DNA of 64,000 nt, taken from NCBI GenBank assembly GCA_003184365.1, contig NKYR01000003.1:372001-436000 (forward strand), given 5' to 3'. The position numbers and the translations under genes are program-made. Source of the stretch: Evernia prunastri. Taxonomy: Eukaryota; Ascomycota; Lecanoromycetes; Lecanorales; Parmeliaceae. How positions within the stretch are numbered: the first letter of the stretch is position 1; every line of letters begins with the position of its first letter. Shown here piece by piece: positions 1 through 10,374 of the stretch. The notes under the pieces are model-generated. The model saw only the letters and a list, made by a program, of their open reading frames with translations. It made no database searches and was not told where the DNA came from.

Positions 1-1762
1 CTCTACAACGGTACGTGCAATCTCGATCTTGATAGCTGGATCATGGGTGTTGCTGTGGAGTTGGACAAGCCGAGAAGCGTAGGTATCTTTGTTAGCTGAG
101 GTGTTGGGTCTCAAAAACCGATAAACGTTCTCGAAGCATCCTCGGAGCAATAGCCTCACCAGGCTGACAGCCGCATAGTGTAGAGTCGGGCTTTGAAACC
201 TCGACCAAAGCAATGTAATGCTTTCAAAGTTTTCGAGCTCTTTCTTATTCGCCGCAGGTACTGCCAGATTCTTCATTAGTCGAATCGATTCTTCCAGAAG
301 CTGGAGATTGCTAGAATGATCCAGAAGGACGGTCAATAAACGGTGAATATTGAGGTTCATGACCATGTCGGTAGCATTCTGGTTAGAGCTCGCCACATTA
401 CGGAGTATGCTGCAAGCACAGACTTGCATCTGCGGTTCATTCACCGACAGCCACGAGATAAGTCTATGCACAAAATCAGACGTGGGCAGATATTTGACAG
501 TAAAATCGGTCAGCGCAGTGATATCCCATAATTTCGCAGACAAGGCGGAGCGTAAAGCTGTGAGTTGAGCTTCATCCTCGGGATCCTGACCTGGGCAATA
601 CAGTTTTGGCTCAGATGTCGAGCTGAAATGATACTCCGCACTTGCAGCATCCTGAGTGTAAGTGAATACAAACAAATCCTGAAGGATCGACAATTTGTCA
701 TTGTCTATCAAAGTCTTCTGAATTTGCTCGTGCTTCAAAAGAGCAAGGATTGCATTAGCCAAAGAAATCTGGGTTTCGATGTCCACACATGGAGTTGTGA
801 TGACTTTATAGATGACAGCGATTGCTTGAGGATTTGGGTACACTTCTGGAACGACTGTGCTCTTTTCGTCAGCATTTGCGCTCCAAACCCGGCCACTATG
901 TGTACCCACAGTCCTCAACGACAATGTCTAGCAGGAAAGAAACTTGAGGGAGAAAATGTGAATTGTAACATCGGCGCTCGAACAATTTGATAATACTGGG
1001 AAACAACCGAGCGGCCCTCAGGGCTACCTGCGCCGGTTCTCAAAGCGGTCAGCCTGGCTGTCTGAACGGGACGGGTGGTAAGCTACCATAGTCAAGGCAA
1101 AGATTACAAAGCACGCCAATGGTGATATCTGCTTTGTCTGCTTCGTTCAGGCGAAGGAGCAAGGCTGGTAGCTTTAGCTTGGCGAGGGCGCGCTCCCTGT
1201 TGATGTCTCGAAAAATAATCAGTACCCGTAAGTAGGAACTCCATCATGATACGAACCCAAATCGGCGCACGAATTGCCCACTAATCGTAGTGCATTCAAT
1301 GTCCAAGCATGTTCATTTACATCTTCAGCGAGAAGGTCGAGGTAAAAGTCCAGTACGCCGTTGTCACCGAAGGGTAGCCGATATGATTCTGAGCCAGTTT
1401 CAGTTGGGTGCTTCTGTAGTAGTCCTTCCATCGCTAGAAGACTGAAAGAGCTTACCGTATCGACTGCCGTCCGCCAAGATTTTCGTTGCAGGTACGAGAC
1501 TTACGGGTGAACTTCGTTTCAAGTATTCCAGAACAGAGACCACAGCTCGCAAAGCTTCGCCGATTTCCAAACCAGAATCAGCACGTTCGAGCAGTTTGGG
1601 CCACCCATTAAAGCCCAGGCCGGTCAATCCCCCAGGTACGACGCTGCGGAAGATCTCAGACAAAGACGGAAACATTGGTGACAACTCTAGCTCTGCCATA
1701 CTTTCTCCAGTGGAAGGAGATGCTGACCCCTCCGGACTCGAAGGTGACGGAAGCGCTTCCAT
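1..1762 (-). CDS. Armadillo-repeat protein, smgGDS/Rap1GDS1-like (3' end beyond the window)
   Basis: Five exons fit in frame: 1762-1456, 1388-1257, 1206-1087, 1023-910 and 854-1, with the gene running off the left edge. Introns are 67, 50, 63 and 55 nt. The start is the first ATG, followed by a Ser/Pro-rich leader. The product is a helical repeat protein with segments such as ALRLVGNSCADLD, IGVLCNLCLDY and AVSLVRLLLRGCFENVYRF. These resemble the armadillo repeats of smgGDS (guanine-nucleotide dissociation stimulators of small GTPases); the GNSCAD block is what suggests this family to me. Such proteins bind prenylated Rho/Rap-type GTPases in the cytosol. It is divergent from DPM3, with 428 bp between start codons. 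Another ARM family such as ataxin-10 is possible. The coding call is solid; the family name is moderately sure. Confidence 0.75.
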
Positions 1763-2190
1763 GATGTACAGAAGACCGTTTCGATCTTCAGCGAATCATC
1801 TGGTTGCAACAAAGACTAAACGCTATGTCGGCTCTTCAATCATGCATTCAACTGCCATTGGAAAATAACATATGAGAGGACACTCATACTACACTAAGGT
1901 TTACAGTGTCAATTTGATTGAAGAGCGAACCAGACAGGACAAAGACATAGATGATGGAGGATAAGGCGACTAGCTAGAGGAAAGAGCATAAGTACGTGCT
2001 GTCCTCGATCAGCATTCTGGATTCTCGTAAACTGTTCGGCATTTCAATGGTGCATGCGGTACTTTCGGTCGCGGAAATAAGACCGTCCTCGGCGGAACAT
2101 TGTTCCTGATATCAGAGCTCGTAGCCTCGTACTGTAAATATCGCTTGAGAAAAGGTCTCTTAATCACAAGAAGCATCATTACTTGCGACC
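1763..2190. promoter_or_regulatory. Divergent intergenic region between the ARM-repeat gene and DPM3
   Basis: This 428-bp interval separates two head-to-head start codons and must carry both promoters. I see no convincing TATA box or other named element, and no open frame that looks real. Confidence 0.4.
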
Positions 2191-2590
2191 ATGACACGAG
2201 CACAACAGACCATATCCCTAGCACTGCTGGCCTCATCCGTGAGCTTCCCACTTCATGCACACTCACGATCAATTTGCGCTGACTCAATCCCCCAGCTCTA
2301 CCTCGCCTGCTTCCTCCACATAATACCCTTCACCAAAACCGTCCAAGACGAAGTGATACCAGTCGTACGGCCTCCTTTACCCCCCAGATCCCCATCGCTT
2401 GCTGCGAAGCTGACGATGCCTGCGACAGTTCCCTCTCTGGGCTCTGGTGTCCTTCGGTTCCTACCTTCTTTTCAAGCTGGGATGGGGCGTATTTACATTC
2501 AACGATGTACCCCAAGCGCATAAGGAGTTGATGGGGGAAATCGATATGGCAAGGGACGAGCTGAAGAGGAATGGGATCGATTTGGATTGA
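2191..2590 (+). CDS. DPM3: Dolichol-phosphate mannosyltransferase subunit 3
   Basis: Three exons (2191-2238, 2296-2364, 2429-2590) with GT-AG introns of 57 and 64 nt join to exactly 92 codons plus stop, close to the known size of DPM3. The N-terminal half is two hydrophobic segments (ISLALLASSLYLACFLHII, then WALVSFGSYLLFKLGWG). The cytosolic C-terminal half has the family's FNDVP signature and a charged tail (AHKELMGEIDMARDELK). DPM3 anchors the catalytic subunit DPM1 in the ER membrane, where dolichol-phosphate-mannose is made for N-glycosylation, O-mannosylation and GPI anchors. The splice model preserves the frame throughout and the second intron has a CTGAC-type branch site. High confidence. 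Confidence 0.93.
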
Positions 2591-2948
2591 TATGGTGCTA
2601 TATACATGGCGTAATAAAATACTTCGACAGTAACCGAGCCAAATCGCTCTGTTCAGGTCATGCTCTAGGTCCACCGCCTGTTGTCCGTCATGCACGTCCC
2701 CGTACCACTCCGTGCGGACGTTTTATTGAGACTCGGACTTGCCCCTGCCAAATAGACGATGTTCACCTGTAGGAACCTCAAGATGTTTTCATTTGACGCT
2801 CGACTCCATGATTTGGGTCTCCGTGGTCCTCGGATGTGGCAATCCAGCCACAGACCAGACACCGGGTTCGATCGTGGCTGTCTTCGGCCCTATCCATTGG
2901 ATTTTAATCGATCATTGCTTGCACTGTAATCCACCTCAGTACTCTCTT

Positions 2949-3710
2949 TCAACTTGCCTTCTCCCTAGCCTTCCTCTCCCTCAATTTCTTCTCCGTATTC
3001 ATAAACTCCCGAATCCCCACCGGCACCCCCTCGAACAAACCCCCTTCATCCTCCCCACTCAGATCCATCCCCCCAAAGCCCCCAATCTCATCCACATCTC
3101 CCACCCCTCCCTCATCCCCACCATCATCCATACCCCTCACCCTCCCCTCCTCCCCAATACCGCCACTCCCAGCCCTCCTCTGCCCACTCGCCGCCCGCCT
3201 CTGCCCCTCCGCATCATTCCTCCTCCTCGCCGCAGCCCACTCCTCCACCTCCTCCCGATAGGCATCCCAGACGCAATTCACGCACCCGCTCATGCAGCAA
3301 TTGTCCGGCTCCGGCGGACGCGCGAGCCCCTTTTCCCCTCGGGCGAGCCCGCGCATCCGAGCGCTCGGTCCCGCCAGCGGCGTGGAGAACAAGACTTTGT
3401 TGTCCGGGCCTTTGTCGCTTCCTTGTACGGAAGCGGGGCCGGAGCGGGTTGCCGAGGCGGCGGAGGGCGGGGGTGTCGCGGACGACGAGGTGGGGTTGGA
3501 CGATTTGGGCGCGCGGGCTGGGTTGATGGTCTTTTTCGCCGGGTGGGGGATGGGTTGGGAGAGGAGGAGGGAGTAGTAGTCGTCTTCGGGTGGTGCTTGG
3601 GAAGAGGGGGAGGGCCGTTCGCGGAGGCGTAGGCGGGCGGAGAGGTGGAAGAGGCGGTAGGGGTGGAGGTGGGGATAATGAAGTCGTGAGGGTGGCATTC
3701 TTTGTATCAT
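2949..3710 (-). CDS. OXLD1-type (oxidoreductase-like domain) protein, probably mitochondrial
   Basis: Uninterrupted frame of 253 codons. The N-terminus (MIQRMPPSRLHYPHLHPYR) is basic, lacks acidic residues and looks like a mitochondrial presequence. Around residues 130-155 there is PPEPDNCCMSGCVNCVWDAY, the diagnostic Cys-rich core of the oxidoreductase-like N-terminal domain family (OXLD1 in animals). The four cysteines in CCxxxCxxC spacing suggest a metal or redox site, but no activity is established for the family. The remainder is low complexity: Pro/Ser-rich before the core, Gly/Asp/Glu-rich after it. High GC makes the opposite strand open too, but only this strand carries the motif. Neighbours are DPM3 (convergent) and the LRR gene (same strand). 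Confidence 0.82.
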   Translation of the reverse strand: MIQRMPPSRLHYPHLHPYRLFHLSARLRLRERPSPSSQAPPEDDYYSLLLSQPIPHPAKKTINPARAPKSSNPTSSSATPPPSAASATRSGPASVQGSDKGPDNKVLFSTPLAGPSARMRGLARGEKGLARPPEPDNCCMSGCVNCVWDAYREEVEEWAAARRRNDAEGQRRAASGQRRAGSGGIGEEGRVRGMDDGGDEGGVGDVDEIGGFGGMDLSGEDEGGLFEGVPVGIREFMNTEKKLRERKAREKAS

Positions 3711-3931
3711 CAGGGGGACGGAGAATTGAAGAAAAAGGCGATAAAATGAAGTATGTCAAACAAGGTACAACTATCTACATCAATTAGGGTCTAAAGTAAG
3801 GTGTTTTGCTTTTCTTAGCTGCGAGTACAAACGCAATTGACGTCACAGTCTAGCATCAAGGTCGTAGTTCAGTATAACGTAGAATCTTCATCTAGCTATT
3901 ATTCCCCTAAACATTGACGCACGGTCCTTGC

Positions 3932-6925
3932 TTAACCAAGGTCTTGAATCTCTCCCTCCGGTATTCTGCCCTTCAGCCATGCCAGTACCGCTTCTGCCCC
4001 TTTGTCTATCACATCCCTCCTGGGCACCCTGAATTTGTTGGCTCCAAGCATCAATGTTCTCAATCCTTCTGAGCCCAGTAGCCCCAATCTAGGCTCCAGA
4101 TGAACAATGGCATTTCCACTCACATCCAGCAACTGCAAGCCTTTCACATGCTCGACCGGTAGCTCCGATATACTGTTTTGTGAAGCACGGACAGACACCA
4201 ATGCAGGAAAAGACTTTCGGAGGACAGGAAGAGACGTGAGTCGATTGCGGGAAACGTTCATCTCCGATAGCTGTGGCGCGGAGAGGAGATCGAGGAGTGG
4301 GCATAATGATGTGATTGCGTTATTCGAGAGGTTCAGTGACTTGAGATTAGGAAGCGAGAGGTCCGTGGGAATGTAGCAGCTCTCACCTGCGAGCTTATTG
4401 CGGGAGATGTCCAACATCCTTAGAGAGTGGCCTATAAGCTCGATCGCTTGAGGAAATTGTGTAAGGAGATTATGATGTAGGATCAGTGTCTTGACATCAT
4501 TCCCTCGGGCGAGGGACTCAAGGTCTGAGGGCTCGATGGCTTCGAGATTTGTTGATGAGCGATTGACGACACCATCAGACTTAACGTCCCACGCATTGGA
4601 ATTAGGAGTGCGTGTACCAGTAGCGGCTTCGCCCGAGCCTTCGTAACTCATTACTTCGCCTCCCATACTTTCATAAGATTCCTCCGGCAAAAGGCGACTT
4701 CGAAGTTCGCGCTTCAGAGTATCAGTGTCCATAGTCAAGAACTTGCGCTCTCTCAACGGATTATTTGCAATTCGTAGCATAGTCAGACTATCTATCAACC
4801 CAAGTCGCTCATCGAGCTTCTTGACATTGTTTCTGCTGAAGTCGACGACTTTCAACTTCTTGAGAGAGACGATGCTTTCGGGGAACGAGGCCAGTCTGTT
4901 CCCTGCCGCTGTAAGAGTGATGAGCTCGGTCCACTCCAGCATTTCATCGAACTGTGTGAGCCTGTTCTCTGTAACGTTGAGAGACTGAAGAGATGGAAGC
5001 CCGATGGTTCCGTTCTCTACGATCGAAGTCAACGCGTTATTTGCTACATCCAAAACTTTCAAGTCCGGCAAATCTTGGACGCATACGGGAAACAGTGCCC
5101 CGCCAAGCCGGTTTCTAGCAGCATCTATCTCAATCAGGGGTAAAGAGACCAGAAGCTCAAAGGACAAAGTTGACAGCTTGTTTCCAGCAACATTCAAGAC
5201 ACGAAGCTGGGAAATCTCATCGCTGTTGGGTGGTAGAGTAGCAATCGCATTGTTGGAAACATCAAGAGTCTCTAGCTTCTTTAGATTGCTAAGCTGTGAA
5301 GTGAGCATTCCATCCAGTCTATTAGCAGCGAGTCGTAGTTCCCGCAGAGACTCGACCTGTGTAATGATATTCAGACTCTCGTTACCAAGTCTGTTTTTCG
5401 AAAGATCTAAGGTTGTTAGATACTCCAATCTCCGTAGACCCAAGGGCAGCAGCTGCAGATGATTGCTGTGCAGATCAAGTGTCTCAAGGCCTGCGAACAT
5501 CATTCCTTGGAAGTCATCGTCCATCGCTCTGTCGGGTCCGGCAACGGTATCTGGAAAGACTTCCTCGCCAAGGTGCTCGAACTCATTATCTGCGGCTATT
5601 AACCTGACAAGGTCAACGCTTTCGTACCAAACCCTATCGCCGGGGTCGACCACATCAGCATTATACATGTTCAGCACTTCGTTGGGCATGTCTTTCAATC
5701 CCATCGCGGCAATGTTGAGCCTTCCATCAACCCGGGCGGAAGCCACACGCTTGCGCAAGAGGCCTTTATTGTTGCCTCCTAATTCAATTTCGGGCAAATC
5801 ATCTGACACAGGTGTGGATGTAGCGGCCACCGTTTGCGACTGACTGTTCTTATGGTGCGCTGCTTTGGCTTTTGCGATTGTCTCACGGAGAGCAGCTGAT
5901 GATTTTATCGCCTGTGAGAGTGAGGACGTTCTCCCGGCAGACTTGGGAGAAATTCCTGAAGCAATCTTTGAAGCCGTGGAAAAAGTGGGGATGGTGTCAG
6001 TAGAGTCTGCGGAAAGATTAGGTGGTATCTTCCTTGAACTCTCGGCAGGTTCGCTTCCATGCTTGTCGCTCAATTTCGGCAGTTGTTTGGCAAATGCACC
6101 TTGGACTGACGGGCGTTGTTTTGAGGGTCTTGCAGCTAAGGTCTGACTGGCCCTTCCAGGTCTTATCGCGGACTTATTGGTGAAAATCCCGTTCTTTTGC
6201 TGGGTCATAGTTCCCGTGATCGGCATCGGCGGCTTCGATTTCGAAGGTGTCAGCTCGACAGAGTCGTATGGTGGGGCCTTCGCATGATTTAGACTTCGCG
6301 GAACATGAGAGCTAATCGCCATTTTACTGGGTGTAACCTGTGACATTCGATTTCCAGTCGTTGGCTCCAATCGACGTTTGGGAGGCGACGGTTGCCTCGG
6401 AGTCGGAAAGCCAGGTGGTAGAGGCGGCCGCTCACCATGGCTGGTACTAGGGCGGGTCCTGCTCAGGGATGACGTTGGCCGCGCTGACAAGGCCGCAGGA
6501 CTCTCCAACGGAAAGAAGCTGGACCTCCGTCTGCGTGGAGATGGTGAAGGCGGAATTTGGGCAAGCGTTTCAATGGTCCTGTCCGACAAAGAAGGCCTAG
6601 GTCGTCGAAGAAGCGTACGTGATTTGGCTGGAGGGTCTGCCTGGTCGTCGTCTAGACAGCCGGCTACGGATGTACCAACTGCCTGTGGCATAGTAGCAAA
6701 CTGCTGTACTGATTGATTAGTCCCATTGTCTGTTTCGACAGAGGCGCTCGTATTGGTGGCATTTGGTGCAGAATCCCCTACCAAAGCTCGACCTTCGAAT
6801 GCATACTTGGTAGGCTCTAAAGGAGGGACCGCTTTCACCGCAGTTCGTGGAAGAGGCAATCTGGAAAATCTTGGAATACCAGATGCTCGGGGATTACTTT
6901 CATTTCTTTCAGGTGGTGGATACAT
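3932..6925 (-). CDS. Leucine-rich-repeat protein, LRRC40-like
   Basis: Single exon of 997 codons starting at the first ATG. Roughly the first 400 residues are disordered and rich in Ser, Pro, Arg and Lys (RPSLSDRTIETLAQIPPSPS). The rest contains about twenty leucine-rich repeats of 22-24 residues, such as LETLDLHSNHLQLLPLGL, LTTLDLSKNRLG and LQLLDVSGNAIVHLEPRLG, split by an acidic and Ser/Thr-rich insert near residues 740-790. The C-terminal cap GAEAVLAWLKGRIPEGE resembles the end of LRRC40-type proteins. LRR arrays are protein-interaction scaffolds; the partner cannot be deduced here. No signal peptide or membrane segment is visible, so it is probably intracellular. It is divergent from the coiled-coil gene at 7453. 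Confidence 0.87.
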   Translation of the reverse strand: MYPPPERNESNPRASGIPRFSRLPLPRTAVKAVPPLEPTKYAFEGRALVGDSAPNATNTSASVETDNGTNQSVQQFATMPQAVGTSVAGCLDDDQADPPAKSRTLLRRPRPSLSDRTIETLAQIPPSPSPRRRRSSFFPLESPAALSARPTSSLSRTRPSTSHGERPPLPPGFPTPRQPSPPKRRLEPTTGNRMSQVTPSKMAISSHVPRSLNHAKAPPYDSVELTPSKSKPPMPITGTMTQQKNGIFTNKSAIRPGRASQTLAARPSKQRPSVQGAFAKQLPKLSDKHGSEPAESSRKIPPNLSADSTDTIPTFSTASKIASGISPKSAGRTSSLSQAIKSSAALRETIAKAKAAHHKNSQSQTVAATSTPVSDDLPEIELGGNNKGLLRKRVASARVDGRLNIAAMGLKDMPNEVLNMYNADVVDPGDRVWYESVDLVRLIAADNEFEHLGEEVFPDTVAGPDRAMDDDFQGMMFAGLETLDLHSNHLQLLPLGLRRLEYLTTLDLSKNRLGNESLNIITQVESLRELRLAANRLDGMLTSQLSNLKKLETLDVSNNAIATLPPNSDEISQLRVLNVAGNKLSTLSFELLVSLPLIEIDAARNRLGGALFPVCVQDLPDLKVLDVANNALTSIVENGTIGLPSLQSLNVTENRLTQFDEMLEWTELITLTAAGNRLASFPESIVSLKKLKVVDFSRNNVKKLDERLGLIDSLTMLRIANNPLRERKFLTMDTDTLKRELRSRLLPEESYESMGGEVMSYEGSGEAATGTRTPNSNAWDVKSDGVVNRSSTNLEAIEPSDLESLARGNDVKTLILHHNLLTQFPQAIELIGHSLRMLDISRNKLAGESCYIPTDLSLPNLKSLNLSNNAITSLCPLLDLLSAPQLSEMNVSRNRLTSLPVLRKSFPALVSVRASQNSISELPVEHVKGLQLLDVSGNAIVHLEPRLGLLGSEGLRTLMLGANKFRVPRRDVIDKGAEAVLAWLKGRIPEGEIQDLG

Positions 6926-7452
6926 GATGGCACGGAGACAGCGCAGCGATTGCTGCAGTTGTCATGATATCATCTATCCAAGAGATTTATCACCTTTTAG
7001 TCTACAGTACAGTAGAAGTACATCGAAGCGGTGGTACAGAATCTGATGTTGACTCGGTCCCGGCTACCCCTGCCAACGCAAGCGGGCGGCGCGCAAGCGC
7101 GAAATCGCGGAACCCAGCCATTTCATGTGCTCCACCACCTTGCAGACCGGACGAACTCCCCTCGCACCAACCTCTTTTCCTCAATCACCCTTTTGTAAGG
7201 AGTAATTCTTTGGAACAATCTGTTCGACCTGCTGTCATTGCGGAGATTGTGCACCCTTTCTCTTAAGCTTCTCTTGCTTCTGAATTTCATTTCTTACACC
7301 GCTCTAGGTGAGGTGAGCTCAGCTACGAGCAAGTCCGGCTGCATTGAAGCCAAATACGCTGGATTCATACAACCAGACACAAACCTTTCATCGAGACAGG
7401 CTCTGACAATCAATCTCGAAGGTCTCCCTGCGTCAGAGCCGCACAACCCGAC
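6926..7452. promoter_or_regulatory. Divergent intergenic region, LRR gene / coiled-coil gene
   Basis: 527 bp between two head-to-head ATGs, so it should hold both promoters and 5' leaders. The part near 7250-7300 is pyrimidine-rich (CTTCTCTTGCTTCTG), as often seen upstream of fungal start sites. No specific operator was recognised. Confidence 0.35.
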
Positions 7453-8961
7453 ATGTCTGAAATCGCTACCCCACGTACCCCCATACCCGAGTCTGCAATG
7501 CGCCGCGGCGATGCGACACCCCTATCAAGTCCTGGCGGCTTCAAAGAGGCCAACAGTCTCCCCAAACTCGGTTCTCCTGTCCGTTCCACTAGTACAATGA
7601 CTCCTCCGCCTTCCACCCAGTTGCCGAAGTCTGCAACCAAATCAGCCCAGGCCAAGTTTCTCAGCAGAAGAGAGCACTCGCTTGCTTCACCTCCTGCCAC
7701 ATTGAAGACTGGTCCACCTTTGACATCGCATGGTCTTTTTGGGGAGGTTCCCACTTTGGAGAATGTCGAGAAAATGGATGAAGCACAGCTGCGGACTCTC
7801 GTCTCTGAACTCCTCCCAGCATTGGGCGAAGCTCGCGTGACTGCAGCTCACTCGAAGCTTCAGCACAGCTTGCTAAGCATCGAGACCGAGGAGTCGGCTA
7901 AGCGTGCTGAAGTCGAGCATGAAGCTACACGGAGGGAGGTTCAAGTACTTCAAGAAGGAAGTCCGGTGCACCGCCACAGCTTTAGCCCTCGTTCTCCTCA
8001 AGCCTCCATGCAACGTAGCCTCCATCTTGCTTTGGCGCACTGTCGTGAGCTGCAACAGGAAAACACCGTACTCGATAAACGCCTTAGAGCTTCGAAGAAG
8101 ATGATCGCTCAGTTGGATGGACAAAATACCGATCTAAAAGAACATATCCAACTTCTACGCCAACGCATCAAAGATAATCGCGATCACTTGAACGAATTGC
8201 AATCTTCAGGCGCGATCTCGATTCACGGCACGCCGCTTACTGAAAACAGCACTCCCTTGCCAAAGGGGACGCCTAGAACGCCCGCCACGACTAGCAGGCC
8301 AGCTCGCGATGTCAACCAAGCTATTAGTAGCCAAGATCCATTCGACGCGTTGCTGTTTGCTGGGCAGGTCCTTAATGGCGAAGCTAGCAGCGTTCCGTCC
8401 TCTCCAATCCAGCCCAGATCGAGGAAGATACATGCACAGCACATACGAGGTGCTCATTCCTTGTCCTCCCTACCTACTACACCAAATAGAACAAGGCCAT
8501 TGACTGCAGACACCGTTCCCGTCACATCAAATGAGCGCTCTGGGGCAACCCATCGAGTCAGCTTTTCAGCCCCCGGTACTCAGCTTAACTACCAGGAAGA
8601 GACTCGTGCGAGAGAGGACCGTGACAGCACAATATCAGCTTCGGAAGATGAAGCTGAAGACCTTCCAGGATCCCAGGCTAGCCAAATAGCGGCCAATATG
8701 CTTCGCCGCTCTTTAGGATCGCAAAAGGAGGTGATTACAGCCGCTGCTCAAACTCCAGACTCAGGAAAATTGACTCAAGGGAAGTTGTTCGGTCAAGTCA
8801 AAAAGCCAGGTGTGGCAAGGATGGAGAATTCCACAAAGCGCGGCAGTGATGTGAATTCCTACGATGAAATTGTACGGAGCAGCAAGAAGTCCAGGACGGT
8901 GGACTCCGCGTCAGATAGAGTTGGGCTGGGTATCAATAGCTGGCCAATTCCAGGGCAATAA
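7453..8961 (+). CDS. Coiled-coil protein of unknown function, conserved-looking in fungi
   Basis: Uninterrupted 502-codon frame from an ATG in good context (cgacATGtct). The first 100 residues are Ser/Pro/Thr-rich with several TP and SP sites. Residues about 108-170 (MDEAQLRTLVSELLPALGEA) and 195-255 (LALAHCRELQQENTVLDKRL, LRQRIKDNRDHLNELQ) have heptad-type Leu spacing and form the coiled-coil core. The C-terminal 240 residues are disordered, with repeated PATTSR/TPNRTRP-like stretches and basic clusters (KKSRTV). I do not recognise a catalytic domain. The architecture suits a scaffold or cytoskeleton/nuclear adaptor, but that is inference only. Confidence 0.8.
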   Translation: MSEIATPRTPIPESAMRRGDATPLSSPGGFKEANSLPKLGSPVRSTSTMTPPPSTQLPKSATKSAQAKFLSRREHSLASPPATLKTGPPLTSHGLFGEVPTLENVEKMDEAQLRTLVSELLPALGEARVTAAHSKLQHSLLSIETEESAKRAEVEHEATRREVQVLQEGSPVHRHSFSPRSPQASMQRSLHLALAHCRELQQENTVLDKRLRASKKMIAQLDGQNTDLKEHIQLLRQRIKDNRDHLNELQSSGAISIHGTPLTENSTPLPKGTPRTPATTSRPARDVNQAISSQDPFDALLFAGQVLNGEASSVPSSPIQPRSRKIHAQHIRGAHSLSSLPTTPNRTRPLTADTVPVTSNERSGATHRVSFSAPGTQLNYQEETRAREDRDSTISASEDEAEDLPGSQASQIAANMLRRSLGSQKEVITAAAQTPDSGKLTQGKLFGQVKKPGVARMENSTKRGSDVNSYDEIVRSSKKSRTVDSASDRVGLGINSWPIPGQ

Positions 8962-9398
8962 TAGTTTGAGCAATCAGCAACACGGATCCAACGACGTCTC
9001 ATTTGGTCATACTGATCAACCTTCAATCTCTTAGAGTGTCATATTCGATCTCTAGATATCATCATAGCTCCGCAAATCGCAACCTCTCTATCAGCGTTCT
9101 CACGGACTTTGTACATAGTTAAGGGGCATAATCCCAGAGGGTCATAAGCTTGCGAGATCTTTAGCTTAGCAAAACACTCTTGAGCTATTAACGGTTCGAA
9201 ATATCTAATTTTGAATTTAACTAAGGTAGGTATGTTTAAAGATAATCGCGTAAAGTAGAACGAACAGTGCCAAGTCTAGACGCGGACGCTATTCTTGTAG
9301 GGCTGGGTAAGCGAAGGTTCCCACAAGCGGATCTTGAAAAACATCATTTGAGGTGTGCACCACAGACAACGCCAGAATCTTGATCGCCAACCGTCAAA
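8962..9398. other. Intergenic region upstream of RPL13
   Basis: 437 bp with no credible open frame; an AT-rich patch lies around 9180-9250. It should contain the 3' end of the coiled-coil gene and the promoter of the ribosomal protein gene. Confidence 0.4.
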
Positions 9399-10374
9399 AT
9401 GGTGAGTAGCTTGCTTCTAATCCCAGCCGACACTTCTAGTCGTCATTGCTGGTGTTGCTATAACTTGGGGGGCATTGACTGAGTCGAAAAATTATCACAG
9501 ACGATCAAGCACAACCAGCAGATACAGCACAACCGTCAGCTCAACCTAGCCTCTATTCGTCTCTATACTGGCATACTGATAGCATCCAGACTTCCGTAAA
9601 GACTGGCAACGTCGTGTCCGAACGCACTTTGACCAGGTATGCCCTGCGCTCTTTAGGATCCAAGCCAGCCCATCGTTTTGCGGCTCTCAGAGCAGCTTGC
9701 TAATGCCATGGATTAGCCTGGACGCAAATCACGTCGTCGAAATTCCCGTCTCACGAAAGCTGCAGCCGTTGCGCCTCGCCCAGTCGACAAGCTCAAGCCT
9801 GTAGTGCGATGCCCTTCGATCAAGTACAACCGTCGCGTTCGAGCTGGACGTGGGTTCTCGCTGGCAGAATTGAAGGTATGGATGTCCTCATACCGGCTAC
9901 AGAATACAAACACGTAGTCTCAATCTGAATCTGACAAACTCTGCCTTGTCACAGGAAGCCGGCATCCCCCGCAAACTCGCCCCGACCATCGGCATCAGTG
10001 TTGACCCCCGCCGCGCCAACCTCTCCGTCGAATCCCTCACCACCAATGTCGCCCGCCTAAAGGCCTATCGCGAACGCCTAATCCTTTTCCCACGCCGCTC
10101 TGGTCAGCACAAGAAAATTGACAGCAGCAAAGAGGAGATCGAGGCCTTCGCCAAGGGCGACAAAGAGGGGGCTCATAAAGTGCACCATATCCTGCCGATT
10201 AAGAACCAGACCAAGGAGGACGCTATTGGTGAAGTCAGTACGAGTGATATGCCAGAGGGCGAGAAGGCTGCGTACAGGAAGTTGAGGGATGCGAGGAGCG
10301 AGGCTAGATTAGTAGGTGTGAGGGAGAAGAGGGCGAAGGCAAAGGCGGAAGAGTCAGCTGCTGCGAAGAAATAA
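9399..10374 (+). CDS. RPL13: 60S ribosomal protein L13 (eL13)
   Basis: Five exons: 9399-9401 (only the ATG), 9501-9534, 9590-9636, 9717-9875 and 9955-10374. The first intron directly after the start codon is a frequent arrangement in fungal ribosomal protein genes. The joined protein begins MTIKHNQQIQHNHFRKDWQR and contains VRCPSIKYNRRVRAGRGF, EAGIPRKLAPTIGISVDPR and a basic, Ala/Lys-rich C-terminus, all typical of eL13. It is a component of the large cytosolic ribosomal subunit. Codon use is strongly biased to C-ending codons, as expected for high expression. The exon joins keep the frame and each intron obeys GT-AG. Confidence 0.95.

Noticed and set aside
2845..2880. GGGTTCGATCGTGGCTG resembling a tRNA T-arm
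   Set aside because: Flanking bases do not form the T-stem or the acceptor stem, and no anticodon arm is found upstream.
2739..3632. Long plus-strand open frame (297 codons) opposite the OXLD1-type gene
   Set aside because: It is Pro/His/Arg-rich and mirrors the GC-rich minus-strand gene, which carries the diagnostic CCMSGCVNC motif.
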